A stretch of DNA of 64,000 nt from assembly GCF_022024015.1 (NCBI RefSeq), contig NZ_CP091786.1, positions 1,054,001-1,118,000 on the forward strand, read 5' to 3'. Below, one piece after another: positions 35,901 to 43,332 of this stretch. The stretch comes from Prevotella sp. E9-3 (GTDB lineage: Bacteria; Bacteroidota; Bacteroidia; Bacteroidales; Bacteroidaceae). Within the stretch, counting starts at the first letter, position 1. Each line of letters opens with the position of its first letter. The notes below the pieces were generated by a model. It searched no databases and was not told the DNA's origin. It saw nothing but the letters and a program-made list of their open reading frames with translations. Both the position numbers and the translations under genes were made by a program.

Positions 35901-37690
35901 GCTGCACTGGTGTTTACGCCATCAGCCTTTGCAAGAGGAATTGTCTGGCGCAAAATGGTCACATTCAAATTCTTTGCCTTGTTCAATGCTGCATCCAATA
36001 CTGAAGTGGCAGCTTCAATTTCATCACTGTCGGTGGATGTCAACTTAGCCTTTGCATCATTAATGGCCTGTTGCAACTCTCCTGCTATCACATCAGTTGT
36101 CGTTGTCTTATCAAATGCGGTTGCTGCATCAATAGAAGCCTGCAAAAGAGCTAAATACTGATCCAGATTATCAGGTCCGAAGTACTGCAGTTTCCAATAG
36201 TCCAACATTGTCCAGTCCCATTCTGAACCGCCATCTTTACGGACACCAATAGTCAGCGGTTCACCTTCAGTGATAACTACTTTAATAGGATTGTTTACAT
36301 AGAGTCCTTCGCGAGTAGCGATAGCTGCATCACCTATATTATCAGGTACAAAATAAATTCCTGTTTGCTTGTTACAGCCTTGTCCTGCTGAAGTACGTTC
36401 TGGGCCACAGATAGACATCATAGCCCCCTCCTTAGCGTTGGCATAGATTTTAGCACGCAGTACCTCAGTACTATTAGCATGCTTTTCTCCAATACTTTCA
36501 ACAGCTCCGTCGCGATAGTAGCCACTTACAGTAAAGCGATAGACACCGGCAGGCAAACCTGTCAGCGTATATTTGATATCAAATCCCTCGGTGTTGTTCC
36601 ATATTTCACGAACACCGTTTCCTTGTGTCTGACCAGCTACGAAAGCAGCACCTGCACTAATTCCCGAGGTGCCATTTAGACTCATGGCACGCTCATCAGC
36701 AATATTGAACTGACCACCAGGAATCATCCAACTGAAATCAATTGGATTCGTACCGGATGCCTCGGCATAGTGTGACTGCATCTTAGTCAGACGCTCTTCC
36801 TTGGTTACAATCTGCCATGTTGAGTTGTTTGTCGTTTTGCTAATAAACTTGTCATTGGTAGCACCTAATACCACACTACCAGACTTTATGGTATAAGCGT
36901 TGCTTACTCCGGCAACAGTCTTTGGCTCGAAAGTCCAAGTGGTAACAGCATCTCCAGTATCCATATAAAGGTTGCTGGCATTCAGGCTGTGGTTGGCGCC
37001 CATTTTTGGGTCTATCTGCCAACCGCCATTGATTGCTTTCAGCCCAAAGTCGTAGCCAATGGGATCTAACTCGGCATGCGAGTTCCAATCAACGGTCTGA
37101 CGGTTGTTGTTCATGAGCCAAAGACCTGTCTCTACATTATAAAGGAAATAGTCTCCTTCAGCAACAGCTATGCCTGTGTAAGGAGAATTGAGTGTAGCCT
37201 CTTCGGTAACCGCCCAGGCTGAGCGGGGATTGCCACCTGCTACAGAGGCGAAACTTTGCACTTTGTCGTTGTTCTTCCAGTTTAGGCCCAGTGTGTTATT
37301 ACTGAAGTCGTGAGGACTGTTAGCGGTGCACGACATACGGAACTTTCCGGTATAACTGCCATTGGCATCAGCCTTCACATAGTACTCTACACCATTGTCG
37401 CCCATGGCCACTTCCTGCTCAGAGGCGTTATACCCCTGAATGTATTTTCCGGTGGTGGCATTCTGGATGTAGTAGCAATCGGTGTTTGCTGTCGCTACGA
37501 ATTTCCAGTAAGATTTGTCGTTCTTCGCTCCAAGATCAACGCCACCGTTGCCATTGTCCTGCATGAACTTGGTAGCATCGTTGTTGTTCACAATCGTGTA
37601 GGTCTTATTCCCATCCAGCGATTGTGCGAAGACACTTGATGTTAGCGATGCAAATAGCAGCCCTAACACATAGGTAAATGTTCTTCTCAT
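32936..37690 (-). CDS. Giant modular secreted protein: repeated ricin-like and jelly-roll modules, sorting-like tail
   Basis: A 1584-residue exported protein (signal peptide ends SSVFAQS). The order is: two ricin-like modules (about 20-310, the first resembling the sulfatase module at 21717), a beta-sandwich (about 320-510), a helical linker (about 515-590), ricin-like (about 630-770, GQKRFLCGGDDWGAHAALG), beta-sandwich (about 790-980), helices, ricin-like (about 1125-1260, GMFLGMGSDWNTHAAV), beta-sandwich (about 1265-1450), and a SusE/F-like starch-module-type domain (about 1455-1550, ILGDFTGGWEF). The shared tail is VYYNLNGQKVQ...GLYIQEGKKVVIK. The sandwiches share YYRDG and the pattern TIGV+KD...DNFRL.YLG. 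No catalytic site is recognised. It is probably an extracellular multivalent glycan binder. Its promoter has the best example of the paired operator in the window. Confidence 0.87.
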   Translation of the reverse strand: MRRTFTYVLGLLFASLTSSVFAQSLDGNKTYTIVNNNDATKFMQDNGNGGVDLGAKNDKSYWKFVATANTDCYYIQNATTGKYIQGYNASEQEVAMGDNGVEYYVKADANGSYTGKFRMSCTANSPHDFSNNTLGLNWKNNDKVQSFASVAGGNPRSAWAVTEEATLNSPYTGIAVAEGDYFLYNVETGLWLMNNNRQTVDWNSHAELDPIGYDFGLKAINGGWQIDPKMGANHSLNASNLYMDTGDAVTTWTFEPKTVAGVSNAYTIKSGSVVLGATNDKFISKTTNNSTWQIVTKEERLTKMQSHYAEASGTNPIDFSWMIPGGQFNIADERAMSLNGTSGISAGAAFVAGQTQGNGVREIWNNTEGFDIKYTLTGLPAGVYRFTVSGYYRDGAVESIGEKHANSTEVLRAKIYANAKEGAMMSICGPERTSAGQGCNKQTGIYFVPDNIGDAAIATREGLYVNNPIKVVITEGEPLTIGVRKDGGSEWDWTMLDYWKLQYFGPDNLDQYLALLQASIDAATAFDKTTTTDVIAGELQQAINDAKAKLTSTDSDEIEAATSVLDAALNKAKNLNVTILRQTIPLAKADGVNTSAAENFVTNGTSASEMGNLLSALRLARRVANAEKDNNTYAGNEPAAGDFYLLNVGQKRFLCGGDDWGAHAALGFPGIVITLEADGDNFHINTHLPNGGTNEYLTYNGYCDTGKGDTWKLIAQGDGKYVIARSNNDAALLGYSNNTYNRLDTDKNGADNPDNQWILVTKAQRDALYEAAAKVTDQPANAVDVSYLIKSPNFSQREDVSAWTLNNTAIWGRGDNHPDFAIEAFNQTSASVEQTVTGLKPGTYRLKVQAFYRDGNFNKQAEILSGGGEARQLATLYAGTKSALIQNVSGGADKAPGMGRSSIIGYMPDGIDDACLYFQSGLYWAQLDNIIVTSTNPSITFGARKTEKLNDGDWFVLDNFRLEYLGAYVDLTEVKNALSAKITEATTAMTIPVTFLSNAISNAVTAMDELQDADVIANANIALTNALNKYITAKNNLITLQQTVEKANAEGLDEVAALATAQSVADADQFVTVVEEQLNIVRADRKINALRIADVYTGTAPAEGTVYLYNIGTGMFLGMGSDWNTHAAVDQVGIEITLEADGDNFKLITAHGSFNDGEHGPYTDTGANTPYTFVAVEGKANVYNIKQGDLLMGWNPNAATDGKKYWNSISNVAGASATDANFQWKVITADEREALQAAASSTNAVDVSYKISNPSLYRKPGYDMWSKNGGGVVHTTDDGDGNRAADFGYEFFNTNDFSFTQTVTGLKPGNYRVSVQGFYRDGNGAYQADVVNNDGELLQKAYLTANGEKAYLPNIASVLDLVPGLTDIQATDKGAFPNWPNSAIEYFQHGAYWTTVDVLVGTDGELTIGVKKDEKANDNDWVVLDNFRLTYLGPVGIAIESMNILGDFTGGWEFLETGKMTQDANDPAIWTLAIENFEVKADKTTLEYKASANGQWGIYELPAQGNQNWVFGTDMYPVGVYDLLFTANTKANTLTLVPTYDQTATGIKDVKSTSTKVYYNLNGQKVQKATKGLYIQEGKKVVIK

Positions 37691-37760
37691 AATTGTTAGT
37701 TTTTAGGGTTAGTAATTAAAAATGTAATAAAATTGTTTTTTTAAGTAATCATCTAATATG

Positions 37761-37836
37761 CAAAAATAGCAGTAATTATCCAAAGAAAAGAGTAAAATCT
37801 GTTCAAACTTGGATAAAAACTGTTCAATATGGGAGA
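37761..37836 (-). promoter_or_regulatory. Promoter of the 32936 gene with paired 21-bp HTCS-type half-sites
   Basis: The -7 box TATTTTTG (minus, 37761-37768) is preceded after 35 bp by TTTGAACAGATTTTACTC (TTTG at 37804-37807). A second site, ATTGAACAGTTTTTATCC (37825-37828), lies exactly 21 bp further. The two half-sites share TTGAACAG-TTTTA and form the clearest direct repeat of the set. Confidence 0.75.
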
Positions 37837-37846
37837 AAAAAGCATG

Positions 37847-37892
37847 AAAAAGCCCTGACAAGCGTTGAAAGAGGCGCAATGCTTGTCAGGGC
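37847..37892 (-). terminator. Intrinsic terminator of the HTCS gene
   Basis: GCCCTGACAAGC (37852-37863) pairs with GCTTGTCAGGGC (37881-37892). It is followed on the minus strand by TTTTT. It lies just beyond the HTCS stop codon. Confidence 0.9.
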
Positions 37893-37911
37893 CTATAGGA
37901 TGTTCTTGCGA

Positions 37912-40900
37912 CTACTCCTGTTCTTTCGAAGCAAGATAGTTCGTCTGATAGTCTTTCGGTAATGAACCGTACTTCGCCTTAAAGCATTTGGCAAAGTAAC
38001 TGCTACTGGTGAAACCAACACGCTCGGCAACTTCGGTGATGCGATCGCCTTTGCGAAGGTAAACGGCAGACTGCTCCAGGCGGCGTTCTTTCAGATACTC
38101 AATGGGAGTCATGTCGGTGAGGGCTTTAACCTTGCGGTAGAAACTACTGCGACTCATGTTCATCTGCTCGGCCAGAATATCAATCGAGAAATCTTCATCG
38201 CGCATATTCTCATCGACCATCTGCTTCAGGCGCTCCAGGAACAGCATGTCCTGCTGGTTCATTCCTAAGTCGTTGTTCTCTTCGGTAGCGTTGAAACCGT
38301 CAATGTTTCTCATGCGCTCATAGAATTGCTGGCGCATGCGTAGCAGACTCATCACCTGCAGGTACAACTGTTTAGAAGAGAACGGCTTCTCCAGATAGAT
38401 GTCGGCACCACTCTGCATGCCTTCCAATTTAGCCTCGACACTTGTCTTGGCAGTAAGCAGGATAACGGGGATGTGCGAGTAATTGATGTCTTCTTTTACA
38501 CGGCGGCATAATTCGGTACCGTCCATATTGGGCATCATGACATCGCTCACTATCACATCGATATCGTATTTTTGTAGCATCTTCAGCGCTTCCTTGCCAT
38601 CGCGGGCTTTCACTATATGGAAATACGACTTCATGGCATCACTGGCCATTTGCAACAGCTCTTCATTGTCTTCTACCAGAAGAATACGATAGTCTCTCTT
38701 TCCATATACACCGTCGTCTTCAGTAGAATTATCCACTATGGTAGCCTCTTGAAGTGAGTTGGCCTCGCTGTGGTCTGTGATGGGCTGGTTGTCGGTGTTG
38801 GTGATGGGCAAGATCAGTTGGAAGTTACTTCCTCCGCCAACGGAATCGCTCACCTTCAGGTCACCATGATGGGCTTGTGCCAGCATCTTTGCGTAGGACA
38901 AACCAAGGCCTGTTCCTAAGGTGGATGCCACATCATCGTTGCCTATCTGATAGTAAAGATCAAAAATCTTTTCGCGCTCTCCTACAGGAACACCGGGACC
39001 GTCATCAATCACCGATATACACAATGCATCGAGTGAAGTCTGTTCCAAGCGGATGATAATCTCAGACTTGGCATATTTCGTAGCATTACTTACGAGGTTC
39101 ATCATCACTTTCTGAACCTTGTCGATGTCCAGTGTAGTGGTGATGGGCTGTTCAGGCAACTGTAGCTGAATGTGCTTGTTCTGAACTTCCATGGCGTCGG
39201 AAAACTGTTCGTAAACATGGGTAAGCAAATTGCCTACATTACAAGCAACCATATTAATCTGCATGTGACCGTTCTCTGCCTTTTGGAAATCAAGCAACTG
39301 GTTGGTAATGCCCAGCAGGTAGTTCATGTTTCGGCGTATGGCAGCTATATGCTTGTTGTTGCCTATCTCGTCGCTGATGGTTTCCAATGGCAGGCTCATC
39401 AGCGTAAGTGGCGTACGGATTTCGTGAACCAGATTGATAAAGAAACGAATTTTTGATTCGAAGTTGTTCTTCTCCTGTTCGGCCTGATACTCCTTCATAC
39501 GGCGGTTGTAACGACGGCGCAGTTTTTCAGAATAGCGGCGCTGACCCATGAAGAGTATGGCGGCAATTAACAGGAAATAGAAGAAGTAGGCCGTATTTGT
39601 GCGATACCAAGGTGGAAGAATGGTGATCTGCAGGCGGGCATACTGCTCTGTATTTGTGTTGCCTGCCTCACGCAGTACGAATACGTATGAGCCGGGAGGA
39701 AGGTTGTTGAAGGTTGCTTCCGCATTCTTCGTGCCTTTTGCCCAGGTGTTGTCAATACCTTCCATCATATATTCATAGCGCTTGTGCTTGTCGGTGCCAT
39801 GATAACTGGGTTGTGAGAAATGGAGGGTAAAACTGTTGTCAGAGTAAGGAAGGGTGATATTTCCATCGTTAAGAGGCCAACGATGACTGCTGTCATCGGA
39901 AATAGCCGATTCGCTTGACTTGTAGGGAAAGGTGATGGAAACAATATAGACAGCATTCTTCTTTGACTGCATTTTTACATGGCTTGGACTGAACTGAACC
40001 AATATGTTGCTGATGCTGGCAAATAGTTCACCCGTTCTGGCAAGACAAACCGAATTGTGTGGCTTGGACATGCGGTCCATATCGTTGTGAGGTGGCAATA
40101 CCTCGATATGATCGATAGAACGGTCGGCATTTAGTTTCAGCAATCCAGTCTCAATGCTAATCCAAAGATTATGGCTCATGTCTTCAGCGATGAAATAAAT
40201 CTGCTGTTCCTGAATGTCAGAATTGTCGGCTCCAATATGTTCGAAACCTTGACTCTCCGCATCAAAACGACTCAATCCACTGCCACTATAGGCCACCCAA
40301 ATCTTGCCATCATGATCGCAGAAGACGGTTGAGACATTGTTGCTGAGAATGGAATTTGGCTGGTTGTGATGGTAGGTGAAATTGTCAAAACTTTCACCGG
40401 GCCTTGATTCTTTGAATAGTCCGTGGTTGCTGGTGGCTGCCCATACACAACCCTGCTTGTCTTCCACAAGACAGGTGACGTGGGTCATAGAACCGATGCC
40501 GAAATACCACATGAAATTCTCGGATTTGCGCTCAAAGCGACAAAGTCCCCAACTGGTACCAACATAAATAGTACCACTCGAAGTACGCAGAATACTGGTT
40601 ATCTCGTTGCTGGGTATGGTATAGGAACGATTGGCCGAATACTGATAATGGCGGGTGGCACCGGAGAGGGTGTTCAGCACAATGATACCGTCATGACGGG
40701 TGCCAATCCATAAATCACTGCCATCAATAGTCAAGGCATTGATTTCATATCGCAGGTTGGGGTAGGGGGTATATCGATGACTGACTGCATCGTAAAGGTA
40801 AAGCCCTTTTTCTGTGCCTACCCAAAGATTGCCGTTGTTTTCCTCGCAGATGGTATTGATCATGGGGGTATTGCTACCATCGGTTAGGGAGGTCAGTGTC

Positions 40901-41904
40901 ACATCGTTGCGAGAAGCGGGCATATAGCATACACCTCCCATTTGGGTCATTACCCAGAGTGTGCTGTCTTTATCCCATAAAAGATTGTTGACTTTTGTGT
41001 CACTGAGTCCGTTGGTCTTGTTGTTTGGATTGTCAAAACGCGACAACTTGTCTTGAGAGGGATTGTATAGATAGATTCCCTGATCGGTGCCTAAGAGTAA
41101 TTCTCTGCCCTTCTTCTTCATGGAGTGGATGCCAAGGTTGACACCAGAAACACGATGTACATCATTCTCTCCACGCAAAATAGTATATAGACCGCGCTCA
41201 CAGCCAATGTAAAGATTGAAACCGATGAGTTCCAAACAAAGGTTGTTCTTGTCTGACTGATAGTTCAGAATAGGGTGCTCCAACATGAACTCACCTTTTT
41301 GGCTGAATAGTAGAATGTTGCCTTGTAAGGTGGCAATGAACACAGGACTGTCATCGACCGCCAGAATGTCGCTGATAAAAGCACCATGGCGACTGTCCTG
41401 GGTAAGCTGGTCTGTCTGGGTGTTGTAGATGAAAAGACCCTGACCTTGTGTGCCAATCCAGATAAGACCGTTGGAGGCGCCCACGATGTCTTGAACCGTG
41501 GCACTGATGGTGACCCCGTATGCAGTCTTTTTGTCGAAGCGACTGAAACTGTTGGTGGCTCGGTGGTAAACATAAAGGCCAAAAGAACCGCCAAACCAGA
41601 TGTCGTCTCCGTTTTCGTAAAGAGCCGTGATGGTGTTGTTCTCGAAACTGGAGTTCTCTTCTACCATGTTACGGAATATCTGGTTCTGGGTACCGTCAAA
41701 GCAGTTCAAACCATTGTTGGTGCCTAACCACATGAATCCGTAACGGTCGCGAAGACCGCAGAGAACGTCGTTGTCACTGAGTCCATCGGCTGCTGTGTAT
41801 TGATAAAAAGCAACAGATTGTGCTTTCAGCATGCCAATGACCATTACATATATATATAATAATGTAAAGAAACGTTGTTTTTTCATGCCGTCAAAGTTAA
41901 GCAT
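37912..41904 (-). CDS. Hybrid two-component system regulator (HTCS)
   Basis: A 1330-residue one-protein signalling system spanning the inner membrane. A signal sequence is followed by about 700 residues of Reg_prop/two-bladed periplasmic propeller repeats (GLWIGTQGQGLFIYN, GNLWVGTEKGLYLYD). A Y_Y_Y domain follows, then a membrane helix near 770-790 (YFFYFLLIAAILFMG), a HisKA H-box (NLVHEIRTPLTL, near 826), and an HATPase (VSNATKYA, DDGPGVP, GTGLGLSYAK). A receiver (VEDNEE, SDVMMPNMDG, phospho-Asp near 1121) and an AraC-type DNA-binding domain (about 1222-1325, DILAEQMNMSRSSFYRK) complete it. HTCS proteins sense oligosaccharides in the periplasm and activate the matching utilisation genes. Its likely targets are the promoters with 21-bp direct repeats. 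Met7 (41886) is an alternative start, because a possible -7 box TAACTTTG lies at 41892-41899. Confidence 0.95.
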   Translation of the reverse strand: MLNFDGMKKQRFFTLLYIYVMVIGMLKAQSVAFYQYTAADGLSDNDVLCGLRDRYGFMWLGTNNGLNCFDGTQNQIFRNMVEENSSFENNTITALYENGDDIWFGGSFGLYVYHRATNSFSRFDKKTAYGVTISATVQDIVGASNGLIWIGTQGQGLFIYNTQTDQLTQDSRHGAFISDILAVDDSPVFIATLQGNILLFSQKGEFMLEHPILNYQSDKNNLCLELIGFNLYIGCERGLYTILRGENDVHRVSGVNLGIHSMKKKGRELLLGTDQGIYLYNPSQDKLSRFDNPNNKTNGLSDTKVNNLLWDKDSTLWVMTQMGGVCYMPASRNDVTLTSLTDGSNTPMINTICEENNGNLWVGTEKGLYLYDAVSHRYTPYPNLRYEINALTIDGSDLWIGTRHDGIIVLNTLSGATRHYQYSANRSYTIPSNEITSILRTSSGTIYVGTSWGLCRFERKSENFMWYFGIGSMTHVTCLVEDKQGCVWAATSNHGLFKESRPGESFDNFTYHHNQPNSILSNNVSTVFCDHDGKIWVAYSGSGLSRFDAESQGFEHIGADNSDIQEQQIYFIAEDMSHNLWISIETGLLKLNADRSIDHIEVLPPHNDMDRMSKPHNSVCLARTGELFASISNILVQFSPSHVKMQSKKNAVYIVSITFPYKSSESAISDDSSHRWPLNDGNITLPYSDNSFTLHFSQPSYHGTDKHKRYEYMMEGIDNTWAKGTKNAEATFNNLPPGSYVFVLREAGNTNTEQYARLQITILPPWYRTNTAYFFYFLLIAAILFMGQRRYSEKLRRRYNRRMKEYQAEQEKNNFESKIRFFINLVHEIRTPLTLMSLPLETISDEIGNNKHIAAIRRNMNYLLGITNQLLDFQKAENGHMQINMVACNVGNLLTHVYEQFSDAMEVQNKHIQLQLPEQPITTTLDIDKVQKVMMNLVSNATKYAKSEIIIRLEQTSLDALCISVIDDGPGVPVGEREKIFDLYYQIGNDDVASTLGTGLGLSYAKMLAQAHHGDLKVSDSVGGGSNFQLILPITNTDNQPITDHSEANSLQEATIVDNSTEDDGVYGKRDYRILLVEDNEELLQMASDAMKSYFHIVKARDGKEALKMLQKYDIDVIVSDVMMPNMDGTELCRRVKEDINYSHIPVILLTAKTSVEAKLEGMQSGADIYLEKPFSSKQLYLQVMSLLRMRQQFYERMRNIDGFNATEENNDLGMNQQDMLFLERLKQMVDENMRDEDFSIDILAEQMNMSRSSFYRKVKALTDMTPIEYLKERRLEQSAVYLRKGDRITEVAERVGFTSSSYFAKCFKAKYGSLPKDYQTNYLASKEQE

Positions 41905-41955
41905 TTCGTTTTATTCGACAATTCTAGCTTCTGTTAAAATTTACTTCAAAATGGC

Positions 41956-42025
41956 TGTTTTATCAGTTTTTTCTCATTTTCGAACGATTATTATCCCTTT
42001 TTTGCCTGTTTATGATGTAATTTTG
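41956..42025 (+). promoter_or_regulatory. Promoter of the 42047 GH43 gene with HTCS-type half-sites
   Basis: The -7 box TAATTTTG lies at 42018-42025. TTCGAACGATTATTATCC (TTCG at 41979-41982) stands exactly 35 bp upstream, and GTTTTATCAGTTTTTT 21 bp above (TTTT at 41958). It lies in the divergent gap with the HTCS gene. Confidence 0.6.
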
Positions 42026-42046
42026 CAGATAACTAAACACCTTATT

Positions 42047-43192
42047 ATGCATAAAATGATATCAAAAGTCTTTGGACTGTCCTTATTTTTTGCTGCCTGC
42101 ACTGTCAATGCGCAGACACAATATAGCAATCCTGTCATAGATGAGAGTCTTCCTGATCCTACTATTATCAAGGCGCCAGATGGATATTTCTATCTGTATG
42201 CTACTGAGAATATTCGGAATGTGCCCATCTATCGTTCGAACGATTTGGTGACCTGGCGCTATATGGGAACAGCTTTTACCAATCAGACACGCCCGCAGAT
42301 GGTGCCAAATGGTAATATCTGGGCACCTGACATCAATATGATTGGTGATAAGTATGTGATGTACTACTCTAAGTCTGCTTGGGGCGGTGAATGGGAATGT
42401 GGCATTGGCGTTGCTACTGCCACTAAGCCTCAGGGACCTTTTACTGATGAAGGAAAATTGTTTATTTCGAGCGAGATTGGCGTGCAGAACAGTATCGATC
42501 CTTTCTATATTGAAGAAGAGGACGGAAGCAAGTATCTGTTCTGGGGCAGTTTCCGCGGAATCTATGGTATTCAGCTGAGTGATGACGGCTTGAGCGTGAA
42601 ACAAGGAGCCGAGAAAGTGCAGATAGCAGGAACACTGACCGAGGGCACTTACATCTACAAGCGCAATGGTTATTATTACCTGATAGGTTCGGCCGGAACC
42701 TGTTGTGATGGTTTGAACAGTACTTACCGTCTGGTGGTGGCCCGTAGTGAGAATCTGTTGGGCCCTTATGTTGACAAGCAAGGAAAACCTGCTCTTGAAA
42801 ATAACTTCTCGCCTTTGTTGCAGAAAAGTAATAAAGTGGTGGGCCCAGGCCATAATTCTGAGATTGTTCAAGACGATGCCGGACAGTACTGGGTGCTCTA
42901 TCACGGTTTTGATGCTGCTGATCCTGATGGCGGCCGTAAGGTTTATATGGATAAGATTACCTGGGGTAATGATGGATGGCCTCAGATTCGTAATCGTATT
43001 CCTTCAGTAATCTCGGATGTACCCTTGTTTGGTGAGGCTGCAGATGTGAAGAAGGTAAGCGGTGTGAACCAGTCGGCAGAGGTAAAGGCTGTTTACAACC
43101 TGATGGGAATTACTACCTCCGAACAGAAAGGTCAGTGCCTGTCAATTGTGCAGTTTATGGATGGAACGGCGCGAAAAATAGCCCAAAAATAG
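42047..43192 (+). CDS. GH43 arabinanase-like enzyme, secreted
   Basis: The start at 42047 (381 residues; Met at 42056 also possible) follows the -7 box. An in-frame extension back to 41831 would overlap the HTCS gene and the promoter, so it is rejected. The signal peptide ends CTVNAQTQ. The five-bladed propeller shows all three catalytic positions of GH43: the base Asp in SLPDPTII, the Asp in NSIDPFYIE and the acid Glu in LTEGTYIYK. The closest-looking group is arabinan endo-1,5-alpha-L-arabinosidase and related enzymes. A paralogue with the same landmark blocks (WECGIGVA, STYRLVVARS, GPGH-SE) lies at 62045-63301. The C-terminus VYNLMGITTSEQKG... looks like a decayed form of the shared tail. 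Confidence 0.92.
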   Translation: MHKMISKVFGLSLFFAACTVNAQTQYSNPVIDESLPDPTIIKAPDGYFYLYATENIRNVPIYRSNDLVTWRYMGTAFTNQTRPQMVPNGNIWAPDINMIGDKYVMYYSKSAWGGEWECGIGVATATKPQGPFTDEGKLFISSEIGVQNSIDPFYIEEEDGSKYLFWGSFRGIYGIQLSDDGLSVKQGAEKVQIAGTLTEGTYIYKRNGYYYLIGSAGTCCDGLNSTYRLVVARSENLLGPYVDKQGKPALENNFSPLLQKSNKVVGPGHNSEIVQDDAGQYWVLYHGFDAADPDGGRKVYMDKITWGNDGWPQIRNRIPSVISDVPLFGEAADVKKVSGVNQSAEVKAVYNLMGITTSEQKGQCLSIVQFMDGTARKIAQK

Positions 43193-43195
43193 TGA

Positions 43196-43263
43196 ATTGG
43201 TTAGATTTTATCCTTTTCTGAAAAGTTTTTGCTATTATTTTTAGTCAATAAAATGTACTTTTG
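43196..43263 (+). promoter_or_regulatory. Promoter of the 43333 gene with degenerate half-sites
   Basis: The -7 box TACTTTTG lies at 43256-43263. Exactly 35 bp upstream is TCTGAAAAG (43217), with ATTGGTTAGATTTTATCC (43196) 21 bp above. Both are weaker matches to the shared motif. A TTTG at 43228 leaves a 24-bp spacer, too long for a good -33. Confidence 0.5.
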
Positions 43264-43332
43264 TGCCGTAAAAACCATTTCTATTAATTAGAATTCAATC
43301 AATTTTACAACTATTTTAATAACTAAAAGCTT

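Noticed and set aside
41831..42046. 72-residue N-terminal extension of the GH43 protein
   Set aside because: It overlaps the HTCS gene start and the -7 box at 42018-42025 and precedes a clear signal peptide.
42083..42904. 273-codon frame antisense to the GH43 gene
   Set aside because: The sense strand holds all three GH43 catalytic motifs. The antisense product has no family features.
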